Shown here: piece by piece, positions 41,346 through 52,526 of the stretch | Numbering within the stretch: the stretch's first letter is position 1 | Layout of the letters: each line of letters begins with the position of its first letter | Assembly: GCA_048013815.1 (NCBI GenBank) | Contig: CM106586.1 | Coordinates: 7,812,001 to 7,876,000 of the forward strand | Reading direction: 5' to 3' | Length of the DNA: 64,000 bases | Source of the DNA: Setoptus koraiensis | Taxonomy: Eukaryota; Arthropoda | Notes under the pieces: model-generated | The model's database searches: none | What the model was told of the DNA's origin: nothing | Seen by the model: the letters and a program-made list of their open reading frames with translations, nothing else | Made by a program: the position numbers and the translations under genes

Positions 41346-41871
41346 GCAGTGTGTCGTGCTGCACCACTGCTCGCTCACGGTGAGCAGCGAGCAGCACAGT
41401 GCGCAATGGGGGAAAGAAGCGCACCAGCAGCAGCAGCAACGGCAGTGCAGCTATGGTATCGCGCAACGGCGCTGAAACGGCAGCAGCAGCAGCAGCATAG
41501 AGTAATTTGCAGCAGCAGCACCACCACTAGCGACTATTTTTCATTTTGAATTTACTCAATCAATTTAATACTACATCAGCTATTACACATCGGCTATTAC
41601 GCGACGCAAACACGCTAATAATAATACTAATAATTGTTCTCATTACCACCATCATCTACCTGCTCGACCATTTAGAACGACGAATCGGCGCTTGTTAGCA
41701 TTATTAGATCATTATTATTATTATTATTATTATTATTACTACTATTATTAGCGCCGCCGTTATTACTACCACCATCACCGCTATTATTGTTAGCAGTAGC
41801 ATTGTCACAAACTAGTGCCGTCGCCGCCACACGCTGGTACACACCGACCCAATCACACCAACAACAACACA

Positions 41872-41911
41872 ACTATAGTATAAATATAGATACAACTATA
41901 GTATAAATATA
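41872..41911 (+). promoter_or_regulatory. Duplicated ACTATAGTATAAATATA element before calmodulin
   Basis: A 17-bp sequence is present twice (41872-41888 and 41895-41911), 26 bp before the calmodulin ATG. Each copy contains TATAAATA (TATA-box-like) and TATAG (splice-acceptor-like). A TATA box so close to the ATG would leave almost no leader, so use as a splice acceptor or simple AT-rich leader is as likely. Confidence 0.35.
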
Positions 41912-41918
41912 ATAATAA

Positions 41919-42386
<468 letters not shown>

Positions 42387-44400
42387 GACCTGCCTTTCAT
42401 TCAACTTTTCATTGATGAAAGAAACGAGAGAGAATCTTATTTAATAAATAATTACCATTACCACAACAGACACACAACACATTACACCAACACACATACA
42501 CACACACACACACACATAAAACTACTCCTATTATTATAAATATTATTATTATTATTAGTAGTAGTGGTAGTAGTAGAAGTGGTAAATATATCATCATTAT
42601 CATCGCCGCCGCCGTGGTCGTCGTCGTCGTTAATCATCACGTGAAATCAATTCAATGCCAGTCACCCATATTGTATAAATGAAAAAGAAGAAGAAGAAAA
42701 AATTTATATCATCGTGTGCTAGTATTTTAGCCTTTAAGTGCTTGCCCCTCTGTCTACAACAAAATGTCTTTAAACATACAACAACAACATCAACAACAAA
42801 TTAATTATATAGCAACACGGCACATACAAACATCGCGTCATCAAATAGATTTGTCTTAAACATCTTTAAATCTGAGCTTATGTAATATCTCTAGATTAAA
42901 AAATGTAGATTGAATCTATTCCAGAACAGACATTGTGTACCTGTAAGCACCTTTTGGTTGGAACAAACAACAATATAAAAGCTAGATTATTTAATAATAA
43001 TTATGAGCAGATCTAAGAGGAAGAAACCATTCCGCACCCAATCACCCATCTTCAACCAACTTCATCAGCAAACAAGAGAAACCCAACACAAGATTTGAAA
43101 TGAAATTATTGCAACACAACAAACCAAAAAATTATCAGTATAAATACAATTATATCAATATTATTATTATTAATTATTATTATTAAGGTTATATAATGAG
43201 TTTATTATCATATTATTATACTATAATTATTATTATTACTATCAATGACATCATCATCACAACAGCAAAGCGATATTATACACCACCCAGCTACTGTGGT
43301 TAAAGATATCATGTCATCAATAAGAAGAAGAATCTATCCTATTGATGCTCTATGTACAAAATCACTCAGCGTCATCTGTGTCGGCGACATCATCATTACT
43401 AAGTCATAATCAAAAAGTAAATGCAACATTATTCTGACACTCAAATCATCAAACACTCAATAAACTTTCAATCACAACAACAAAAACCAACCAACAGATT
43501 ATGAAACAATCACAACAATAACACAAAAGCAATTTACAGTAATGCCTCTCCAATGCAATGCTACCAAATCCAATTCTACTGAGTTACTCAAGCCCAAGCT
43601 TTTCTCAAACACAGACACAATATCTTAAACTTTCAACCAAACTAGTTCAATTATCCTCCAACGACCTACCCTATCCTCTTACAATCAATTCTAGATCAAT
43701 AATTAATTCAAATCGAATAGCTAAATGCACACATAGCTTGTTTCAAAAAACTCTGGGATATATTTTAATCAAACCATCACACCTATGCATTTGCACTTAA
43801 CGGTATTACCGTGGGCTTCTCTCAAAACAAACACCAATAACTTGGATTTCCATAGTGCTCTTATAGGATGGATATACTCAACAACTTGAACAAATATCAT
43901 TTACCAGGCATAGTAAATAAACATCATATGCAAGTCACACATTTAAAAATGATTTGGCGTCTACTCTAGCAGTAGCATTAACCAAGCTTTTAATGAACCT
44001 CAAACATCCTTGAAAGCAATCATCTCCGAAGCCAAATTAATGAAGTTGAAGCATCACCAATAATTCTCAATTATTGTTCTCTATGTCGCCCGCACAGTAT
44101 CCCATGACATATTTTGTTGGTAACATTTTGGACAATTAAAAATCAAATGCATTTGCAACTCAACACAAAACAACTCAAACAAAGACATGCACACAATACT
44201 GATATGCACCTGAAGTAAAAATACTGCGATTTTGATTAATGTTCATGAGTGTTTATTAAATTACAGTTTTAATGTAAAGTGTACAAAATCTAGTCTATTC
44301 ACTAATCAATCACATCAGGTACAAAGCATTGCTCACTATTTTGAGGCTCTACAGTCATCCCACGTGAACATCACTCAATAATAATATTCCTGTTCTGGTT
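42387..44400 (+). other. AT-rich noncoding DNA, probable calmodulin 3' UTR and intergenic
   Basis: It contains trinucleotide tracts (TTATTA, GTAGTAG, GTCGTC near 42530-42630), a CA tract at about 42495-42516 and several AATAAA signals. An 80-codon open frame at 43558-43800 has no recognisable features and is probably chance. Confidence 0.5.
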
Positions 44401-44419
44401 CCATCGTGACCCGATGAGT

Positions 44420-44695
44420 TCATAACTCATTAAAAAGAACTCTATTTGTTTGTACTTTTGAGTTTGCGACATATCTCAATGATCTGTAATGCTGCTGTTG
44501 TACTTTTAATCTTCTTGCTTGATGTCCCAAAACTTCAGTTTCTCGTACGTATTGGTAGATGTGCCAAAAATCCTGGTTTGGCCGAGACGTGGTCAAAGAA
44601 TTTTCATCACTAGCATCGATTTTCGCTCGATGAGAACCTTCCATTAAGTCATGCTCATGATTATTTGGTGCACTCTCAATCTGGGTTAAGTACAA
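44420..44695 (-). other. Unrecognised minus-strand ORF, possible terminal exon
   Basis: An open frame of up to 91 codons ends in a stop at 44420. The C-terminal half (DFWHIYQYVRETEVLGHQAR, then KVQQQHYRSLRYVANSKVQT) has a composition expected of real protein. A possible acceptor (TACTTAACCCAG) lies just inside its 5' end, so it may be the last exon of a minus-strand gene. No upstream exon or family was recognised. Confidence 0.25.
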
Positions 44696-44699
44696 AATG

Positions 44700-45670
44700 A
44701 ATTATTTTGTATAATAAAATCACGGGGACCACAGAAAATGGTCGAACATCAAGTCAGCGAGATGAGAAAAATCAGGTCAAACATACTAACAGTCACATAG
44801 TATAGAGAGGCTCGTTGACCTCATTCAACAGTGACTAGTGCTTATAAATAAAAGAGAGAATTGCAAGAGAGGTAGAGTCTATAACGCGCGGGGTTTCGAT
44901 GCAGATTCTGGTCACGTCATTCGAACTAAGTAACTCTTTGATTTCTATGTTTAATTGTTCCTCCTCTGTTGACTTATTAATCAAAGTCCATACAGTTGTA
45001 CACGTTTAGTTATACACGTTTAGTGTAACTAGATATATATATATATATATATACATCTTATTCCATTTGTTAATTTAATCCTCCCCTGAATCGGAAATTG
45101 GTTATCATGATCATTGTGGCCGTTCTGTCCGTATCAAGATGGCACATACAGGAAAAGATCAATAGATTGTCATGCTAGAGGACTTGAAACTCGAGTTGCA
45201 ACGATTCAATAAGTGAACTACAATAGCTATAGATATCTGGTTACGTCATCACCGTTCGAATATGACCGATAGTAATGCATGTCCGGCCACCATCAACTCT
45301 TTTTCAACGGAAGTACCAGTTACAATTAGATCAATTATTTAATTTGTTTTTTTTTATATTATTGTCCGGTTTCAACATCCTTGACACAAAATACATGTAT
45401 AAATATAAATAGCCTAATAACGTTATTAGGGTCAACATTGTTGATTGTCACTAAACTACGTTGAGTAGTCTTGAAAGAGTAATACTTTGAACGAGATGCG
45501 ACGCTCATTATTCCATTCTAATTGTTGGATGGTACACAGTATATTATGTATGCGAGTGAAAGACGGAAAGTTTAAAATTCTAATCATGATTATTCTACAA
45601 TAGCCAACAAAGACCAAATGATCAGAGGATATTATGTTAATTAGTCACGCTTAAAGTTTCAGCCATTCGG
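44700..45670. other. AT-rich intergenic stretch
   Basis: It contains a TA repeat at about 45033-45052, duplicated TACACGTTTAGT at about 44999-45022, and AT-rich unique DNA. No gene was seen. Confidence 0.5.
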
Positions 45671-45979
45671 CTAGCGCATGTGCTGCCTGCTACTGGTGCT
45701 CTGATGTGAACACGAGATACACCTATTTATAATTTTTTGGATCGCCATCAACCGCATCCGATATAGCCTAAAGCCAAGAATTGGGTCACTATGAGGCTTT
45801 CTTGTGGTGCTGAATTCTACTAATGACCGCTCGACTTGATTGTAGATGCGCGCGTTTGTCTTTAGCTCTGAATTTAATGCAAGCCAGACCCTGGACAAAA
45901 CTAAAACAACATCTATCTTTGTGGTCAAATGTGGTTCAGACAATGTGTCGTTTGGCTGTCTGTATTCAATTGTTGCCAT
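45671..45979 (-). other. Unrecognised minus-strand ORF
   Basis: A frame of 102 codons from ATG 45979 has no known motif. The middle part (VVLVLSRVWLALNSELKTNA) is moderately hydrophobic and the end is basic and Ser/His-rich. It would be divergent from the ankyrin gene at 46251. Coding status is doubtful because plus-strand frames are also open across it. Confidence 0.2.
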
Positions 45980-46250
45980 CAATTGTCATTCGTTCAAATT
46001 TCGTCGTTCATTCGAGCAAAAGAGATCCCCCACATTTGTACATATAGCCACTTTCACATCCAGCTAGTTTCATTTGACAAACATCAAGTTATGACAAACT
46101 ACTGACTAGTACTGACTAGGTGGCTAGATACAAGGGAGTGACGGTCAGAGAAGAACGAAAAACTGCAAGTATTAATTTCGATTCGAAGTGAAAACTGCAA
46201 GTAGTTTGACAAAGTTAGTGTTTTACAGAGTTAACAAGTCATCAATCATC

Positions 46251-48029
46251 ATGCTGCATTACGAGAAACCGATCATCGCCTTTTTTGAGGCTATCAAGAA
46301 TTTACGCTATAGGTAAGCTGTTTGAGGCTAACACCTCTCTCTCTCTCTCTCTCTTTATGCACCAACTTGAACTTATATACAAGTTATATACAAGTTATAT
46401 ACAAGTATAACTATCTTATACAATAATTCTGACAATTCTGTCACACTTACACACCACAATCAGGCAAGTGGCTCTTATATTGCAGACCGGATTTGATCCA
46501 AATCTATTATTGAATGCTCACAATCAGAATGGGCTACAATTTCTAGTGAACTATTTCGGTGATACTGATGCTCGCATTCGCTTACAAATACCAATTAACA
46601 AAGCGGCCTACATAAATATCGCAAAACTTTTGCTAGATTCTGGTTTGGACGCTAACACTATTGATTTGTTGAGTGGCGAGAGTGTTCTGTTTGACGCTAT
46701 ACGTTACGACGATCGCGACATGGTTTTACTCCTGTTGGGTTACGTAAGTAGTACATTGTTATAAGTGATTTTTATTATATGCCATGAGACAATGCTGAAT
46801 GCATTGAATCTGTTCGTCAACTTGGATGATGCTTGAGAAAATAAATGATGATTGCATACATTGTTTAGAATGGCATCGTGTTAACAGCAAATGTCAATTT
46901 ATTTGTACTCTAGGTTGACATGTCGATACGCAACAAAGAAGGCGAGACGGCGCTAATGTTTGCAGCTAGAATTGGCACTAGACAAGTGATGAAGATGATG
47001 TTGGAGCATTTGCGTTTAATTAACATGGATGGCTACTTTTTACGTCAACGCAATCGTTATGGAAACACAGCATTAGAGCTGGCTAGAGCCAGTAACTTGG
47101 AATGCGCCAAAGTGATGACAAAACATCTCATTCATTATGGTAATCAATCATTGGGCCCCACTTATCATCAGCACCAACATCACCCAAGTAAGTAGACTAG
47201 CTCATGTTATCAGTGATTATAATTTTGATGACATGAGGCATATTATGTTACTGAGATCGTCATCATTGAAAAGAAGTAGCTCACACACAAATTATAACAG
47301 AGTATAACAATACATGATTCAATCTTCTGACACCCTTGAAACAATAAAAACAAACAATACGGATGATGATGATAACAAGTTCTAAGCAGATCGTCATCAC
47401 ATCACCAATTATTAGCTGCTGCTGCCGCAGGTATACCTGTTGTGCACAATAGTTCACGTTATCATCATCATCATCACCGAAGAGCACCAAGTCATCATTC
47501 ATTATTATCATCCGTATCTGTTGGTCTGGGCGAAACAACAACAGACGATAGTGATATTGATGGCAATGTGGCTAATGATGCTTCTCTGTTATACAATGTT
47601 AGACATCAATCACGCAATAAGCACGATAAATCATTTATAGGCACTAGTAGTAATGTTAGCCATCGTTCATTTTACAATCAGGGCGGACAAATGGCAAATT
47701 CTTCAGCGGGAGTAGCAGCAGCACCGGCTCAGCCGATTCATCATCGTCGGAGCGCCCGATCGAAGGCCACAGACAATCTAACTGGTGCTCAAGCAATGAT
47801 ATCAATGAATTCAGACGAGGAAGAAGAGGTGGCAGAGGCCGTGGCAGCTGCCAATTCAGGAGAAGAGGCCGCTGCTGCTGTTCAAGCTGCTGTAGAGGCT
47901 CAGCAACAACGATGCCAACAACAAGTAAAAGGTACAAAGGGTCGATCGGCATCGGATTTGCGACGTCAACAACAAAACGAAGAGGATATGGGCTATATGA
48001 TGGATCAATTCCGAGGCATGAGAACATAG
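46251..48029 (+). CDS. Ankyrin-repeat protein with low-complexity tail
   Basis: The model is join(46251..46312, 46464..46743, 46914..47187, 47431..48029), 404 residues; phases match and sites are GT-AG. The N-terminal half shows ankyrin-type helices: VALILQTGFDPNLLLNAHNQ, INIAKLLLDSGLDANTID, GESVLFDAIRYDDRDMVLLL, then NKEGETALMFAARIGTRQVM and RYGNTALELARASNLECAKV. Ankyrin repeats bind protein partners, so an adaptor role is likely, but the partner is unknown. The last exon is Ser/His/Gln/Glu-rich and probably disordered. Its acceptor (GCTGCTGCTGCCGCAG) is chosen because it alone keeps phase with a good pyrimidine-rich context. A second frame is open past the stop to 48403, so the true C-terminus may differ by splicing. 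The protein is not assigned to a named ANKRD family. Confidence 0.75.
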
Positions 48030-48403
48030 TCGAGCCGTTGTTGCACAGATCATGGCATTCGACAGAACAAATCGCTTCAACGCGCTACGAGAAACAATTA
48101 CATAAGCAAACTGTCGCTGTCAAGAGTAAATCATCGTCAAATGAGTCTAAAAGAATCATGCAAGAGAAACAAAACAGACAGTTCGAACGAGATAGCTTAA
48201 GATGGTTTAGTTTAAGCAATCTGAATGATATTGACAACGGCAACGATTACAACAATAATGATTCCATCTATTCTGCGACATACAAGAACAACAACAGGCT
48301 GTTGTATAATAAAAATCACAAAAAACACAATAACAACAACAACAACAACGAAGCTTCAAGAGTAATCAAGCGACAAGTTCGATTCTATCAAGAGACAACC
48401 TAA
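48030..48403 (+). other. Open frame continuing past the ankyrin-gene stop
   Basis: In the +2-shifted frame, codons stay open from about 47912 to a stop at 48401-48403. The product is Asn- and Lys-rich with an ordinary-looking end (VIKRQVRFYQETT). An intron 47925..48022 (AA|GTAAAAG ... CATGAG|AACATAG) would join the ankyrin exon to it in frame, giving a longer C-terminus. The acceptor is weak, so this is only a possibility. Confidence 0.3.
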
Positions 48404-48534
48404 TCAGTTTAGACAAAGACAAAAACAAACAAACAAACGCAAAAAGCAAACCTTGGCTCAATAATTAGTAAAAGAAGCAATTTACTCTCAACACATAAAA
48501 GTAAACAGTCTTAATTGATGATAATCTTAAATAT

Positions 48535-50362
48535 CTATGTTCTATTGTTTTTGTATACAGTGCGTGAAAACAAACATTTGGACGAGTGCGTTGCAAGCAC
48601 TTTCTTTCCGCGCGCTTGTATTTGGGCCTCTGTTTCCATCTCCAATGACTTCTTTGGATTACGAGAAACAAATCGATCGAGGAAATTTTTTACGCTGAAA
48701 TCCTCTAGAGCATCACCATCGTAAATATAGTATTCGCCAGAGATGGCTTTGTTAGCAAATAAGGCCACTGATGGATGATAGTGCTTCGTGAGTGCGTATA
48801 ATTCCCATAATTTGGCGTTGCCCGCTTTACAATATTTGGGATTCCTCGCGAGAGCATCGTAATCTTTATTAGTATCATCAGACGTGCTGTTGTGTTGCCA
48901 TGAGGTTGTGGATATTCGAGCGCTCATCAATAACGCCTTTTTCGCATCTTCACGATCCATAAGCTCTGAGTTTTTGCGTTTTTTACCCTTTATATCATTG
49001 GTGGCTGTCTCGTCATCGTCGTCAGGAATATCTTCGTATCTTTCCTCGTCGTCATCATCAAGGTCAATAAATTTGGCCATCTGATCCTCCTTGTGATCAC
49101 TCTTCTTTTGGGCAGCGTCTGGAGTTGCTGTTGCTGGTTGCGGTGCTGATTTCGCATTCATTAATTTTATAACAACAAGTAAAATGGAACAAGCGAAAGG
49201 AGCTGGGCTACTTAAGGCAACTTGTAGAAGCCTTTTAATGAAAGCCCTCTGTCTCTCGATGACTTTATCTTGACTCACAAGAGTGCATACCATATTCAAA
49301 ATTGATTGTTGCTTAGAACATGTTTGCAATTCAGAATGAAGCAAATGGTTGTAGACTGTGTTGTAGAAACGATCCTCTATTGGTATCTTTTGAGTTAATA
49401 ATCTGCGACTTAATATGGTATGTATAAGAACAAGAGCCTGAATACTCATGGTGTAATTTACATAATGCACAATTGTATATAAAACTTGTAACTGTTGTTC
49501 AAAAACGTCAAGTTTTAACTTGGAGAAAGGATATGCTCTATTGATACCTATTAGCAGGGCTCCCATCAATTTAGAATCAACACTCCCTTGCTTAATTTGT
49601 GTCGAGAAATACCTTAAATATATCTCCAGTAGCTTATTGGCAAGATCTGGATTCTTTCTGGACAGAATAAAATGATTTAACAAACACAGAGTATAATATT
49701 GAGCCTTTTGTTCAATATTTGAACGATTCAAAAATCTCTCAGCCTCTATTAGAGCCATTTCTTTCAGTTCAGGTTTTTTCTCGTTGATGATTTGCTCAAT
49801 AAGGTGGCTCGCATGTGTAGCTATCTTAGGAACTTTATCTCCTATCTTATTGACTAGCTTTTCCATGATGTACTTCTTGTTATCTGGGTGCTTAACTAGC
49901 AGATCGGCCATAGTATTGATGGCCTTGTTCCTTGTTGTAACAAGGGTGTCGAATGCAACAGCTTCTAGTCGATCGATGAACTTAGTATAATAGAATTGAA
50001 TCTTTTTCAAAAGTTGAGGCTGAACAGAGGTAGGGCTCAGTGAATCAAGGAATAGTTCCTTGAGAGTATCCATGGCCATAGTGCACTCTCGTCTGCACTT
50101 CTTGACGTCTACCATGTCTATAATTGCAGACAGGCTGTTCAAATCTTTGGCCTCATGAACCAGTAATGTATGAGCCGCCAGCCGGTCGGCTATGGTACCT
50201 TTTTTGAGCACGGTATTTATCCATTTTGAATCGCTCTGATTAGTTGATGACGTCAATTAAAGACAGAATAAAAAGATTAATAATATTGTTTTACAAGCAG
50301 ATACAAAATAGGATTCTCAGCCGTATCGATTCTTTTACCTTTCCAAACTTTTCCTCCTCCAT
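48535..50362 (-). CDS. CEBPZ: CEBPZ/Noc1-type ribosome biogenesis factor, short form
   Basis: The model is complement(join(48535..50235, 50339..50362)), 574 residues. A tiny first exon encodes MEEEKFGK; donor GTAAAAG and acceptor AACTAATCAG are in phase 0. The family (yeast Noc1/Mak21, animal CEBPZ) acts in the nucleolus in maturation of large-subunit pre-ribosomes. The start of the conserved core (KWINTVLKKGTIADRLAAHT, RRECTMAMDTLKELF) and helical HEAT-like segments precede the CBF domain (about 290-500), which contains YNHLLHSELQTCSKQQSILN. An acidic Asp/Glu linker (FIDLDDDDEERYEDIPDDDD) and HYHPSVALFANKAI...FLDRFVSRNPK follow. Family members are usually about 1,000 residues, with long acidic N- and C-terminal regions; both are missing. 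The gene ends 130 bp from the convergent ankyrin locus and diverges from eIF2-gamma. Confidence 0.9.
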
Positions 50363-50588
50363 GATGAATAGATTGAATAGTTAGGTCTTGCCTCTAGTGA
50401 ATTGATTGTCAAAATTATTCAACAAAAGTTCATTTGTTGATCGGAAGAAGGAATGAAGAAATGATTAGTCTTGGCTACTGAGGCGATTTAATATGATTTG
50501 CTATGAAAACACGTGTTCGTCCAAGCATGTCATATTTAATTTATGATGATCTTGCACCAGAGGGCACTAAATAGCCGGCATTTTGCCT
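50363..50588. promoter_or_regulatory. Left part of the CEBPZ/eIF2-gamma divergent promoter region
   Basis: Short region between two housekeeping genes read in opposite directions. GCACCAGAGGGC at 50554-50565 is one base off the CTCF-like core CCASYAGRKGGC. A similar TCACCAGAGGGC occurs at 61609-61620 upstream of RpL18A. Confidence 0.4.
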
Positions 50589-50941
50589 GTTCAAATTTGG
50601 CGCTCACAAAAGGATCGACGAGGGTGCGCAAGATGCCTGTTTGTCGGAAGCGGCATGAGACGAACGCTGCACGGTGTTTAACAAAAATCTTCTCTCTCTT
50701 CATCAATGACCATATGTGGGATTCACGATCAGGCACTATTACAACAGGAATAACGATAAAATGTCCCCAATCAATATTTTTTAATTCAATTTATCGCCTA
50801 AAATATTCTAGCAACTACAATAAACAAGTGTTTGGATCTGAATAAGCCTGTCGCGCTCGCAGTTGGCATAAATTATAATTATATTTGCTGGAATTTGATA
50901 GAAACAATAACAGGATGCCGCCTCCAACTAATGTAAGTAAC
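50589..50941 (+). promoter_or_regulatory. Promoter/5' UTR module of eIF2-gamma, homologous to that of RpL18A
   Basis: This segment aligns with 62039-62367. Shared blocks in order include GTTCAAATTTGGCGCTCACA, GAGGGTGCGCAA, CGGAAGC-GCATGA, ACGAACGCTG, GATTCACGA, AACGATAAAA-GTCCC, CAATAAACAA-TGTTTGGA, GCGCTCG, TTATATT-GCTGGAA, then the ATGCC first exon and its GTAAGTAAC donor. Homology through a first coding exon of only 5-6 codons suggests common ancestry rather than separate factor sites. It presumably drives eIF2-gamma and may also serve divergent CEBPZ. Confidence 0.75.
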
Positions 50942-52526
50942 ATCCTCACAAGTTCCAGGAGTTAGTGGCTTACTTTATCGAATCACATCAAGATTCTCGC
51001 TAGATCCCAACTCTAGCGACCGACTAATCAGACAACTTACTAACCTCTCATGATTTTTATCTCGCCCCGCTCGTCCCTCAGCTGACGCCGCTGTCTAAAG
51101 AGGTTATAAGCAAACAAGCAACTATAAATATAGGAACAATTGGACATGTGGCACATGGTAAATCTACTGTTGTCAAAGCTATTAGTGGTGTGCAGACTGT
51201 TAGATTTAAGAATGAATTGGAACGTAATATTACTATTAAATTGGGATACGCCAACGCCAAAATATACAAATGTGACAATGATGCCTGTCCCAGGCCCGGT
51301 TGTTATACATCCGCTGGCAGTAACAAAGAAGACGAATTCCCTTGCCACAGACCGGGCTGTAGTGGACGCTTCAAACTGCAACGACACGTATCATTTGTTG
51401 ACTGTCCTGGTCACGACATTCTCATGGCCACTATGTTGAATGGAGCAGCTGTCATGGATGCCGCTCTTTTATTGATAGCCGCCAACGAACCTTGCCCACA
51501 ACCCCAGACATCAGAGCATCTAGCCGCTGTTGAAATCATGCAGCTTAAGCATATACTAATTCTACAAAACAAAATTGATTTAGTCAAAGAATCACAGGCT
51601 AAAGAGCAATTTGTGCAAATCCAAAAATTCATCGATGGTACTGTAGCTCAAGGTAGTCCAGTTATTCCAATCTCAGCACAATTGAAATATAACATTGATG
51701 TTATTTGCGAGTATATATGCACGAAGATACCTGTCCCAAAACGTGACTTCGAAACTCCTCCGCGACTCATCAGTAAGTCAAACCAATCAAGATGACACAT
51801 CCTTACTATTATGATACCAATGTTCCCCCAGTCTCGAAAACTAATCCTTTACTTTTCGTCCTACTTTTTGCAGTCATTCGTTCCTTCGATGTCAACAAGC
51901 CAGGTTGTGAGGTCGAAGATATCAAGGGTGGTGTCATTGGTGGTTCCATATCGACGGGACTTCTCAAAGAAGGTATGGAAATTGAAGTTAGACCAGGTCT
52001 AATAGAAAAAGACGAAGACGGTAAAGTTATATGCTGTCCCATATTTTCAAGAATAGTATCCCTGAATGCCGATATAAATGAGCTCGGTTTCGCCGTACCT
52101 GGTGGTCTAATTGGTGTTGGTACAAAAATAGATCCTATGTGGACAAGAGCCGATCGTATGGTTGGTCAAGTATTAGGTACTGTGGGTTCGTTACCAGATA
52201 TTCACACAGAACTAGAGATAACTTATTATTTATTGAGGAGGCTCTTAGGAGTCCGAACGGAAGGCGACAAGAAGGGTGCAAAAGTTCAAAGACTCTCTAA
52301 GGGTGAGATGCTTATGCTCAACGTTGGTTCTTTATCTACAGGTGGTAAAGTAACCGCTGTCAAAGTTGATTTGGCCAAAATATCATTGTCCACCCCAGTA
52401 TGCGTAGAGATTGGTGAAAAGATAGCATTAAGCAGGAGAGTTGATCGTCATTGGCGTCTCATCGGATGGGGCCAAATTAGAAGAGGTACAATCATCGAGC
52501 CAACTATTCGCGAAAATCGGCCATGA
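50915..52526 (+). CDS. EIF2S3: Translation initiation factor eIF2 subunit gamma
   Basis: The model is join(50915..50932, 51082..51772, 51874..52526), 453 residues, against about 470 in mammals. It is the GTPase core of eIF2, which delivers Met-tRNAi to the 40S subunit. G1 loop GHVAHGKST is at residues 27-35, with switch I region [19 protein letters not shown]3 DCPGHD and G4 NKID. Between switch I and G3 it keeps the Cys-rich knuckle ([11 protein letters not shown] ... CHRPGCSG), a feature of archaeal and yeast forms that mammalian proteins have partly lost. Domains II and III follow ([38 protein letters not shown], ending [13 protein letters not shown]). Exon 1 encodes only MPPPTN. AATAAA lies at 52600-52605 and 52607-52612. 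The promoter resembles that of RpL18A. Confidence 0.97.

Larger units (their letters stand above)
8901..41700. other. 33-kb GC- and CpG-rich gene-poor domain
   Basis: Between innexin and calmodulin the sequence switches to a visibly GC-rich, CpG-rich composition and back to AT-rich near 41.55-41.7 kb. No conserved protein domain was recognised on either strand; the many long open frames follow from high GC and simple repeats. Recurrent contents are GGGCCC/GGGGCCCC and GGCGCC palindromes, CAA- and CAG-type cryptically simple DNA, CA/TG and GA microsatellites, minisatellites with short units, perfect hairpins with tiny loops, and TTACGTAA palindromes. Local AT-rich islands occur at about 11.53-12.06, 12.56-12.76 and 13.1-13.35 kb. 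It may be a regulatory domain, a long 5'-UTR intron of calmodulin, or both; this is inference. Confidence 0.6.

Noticed and set aside
43558-43800. 80-codon plus-strand frame downstream of calmodulin.
   Set aside because: Low-complexity Ser/Leu/Thr composition in AT-rich probable 3' UTR; no motif.
50543-50845. 100-codon plus-strand frame upstream of eIF2-gamma, and a similar 87-codon frame at 61965-62228 upstream of RpL18A.
   Set aside because: Both lie across the duplicated promoter module. The similarity is at DNA level with frame-breaking indels, so they are not protein-coding.
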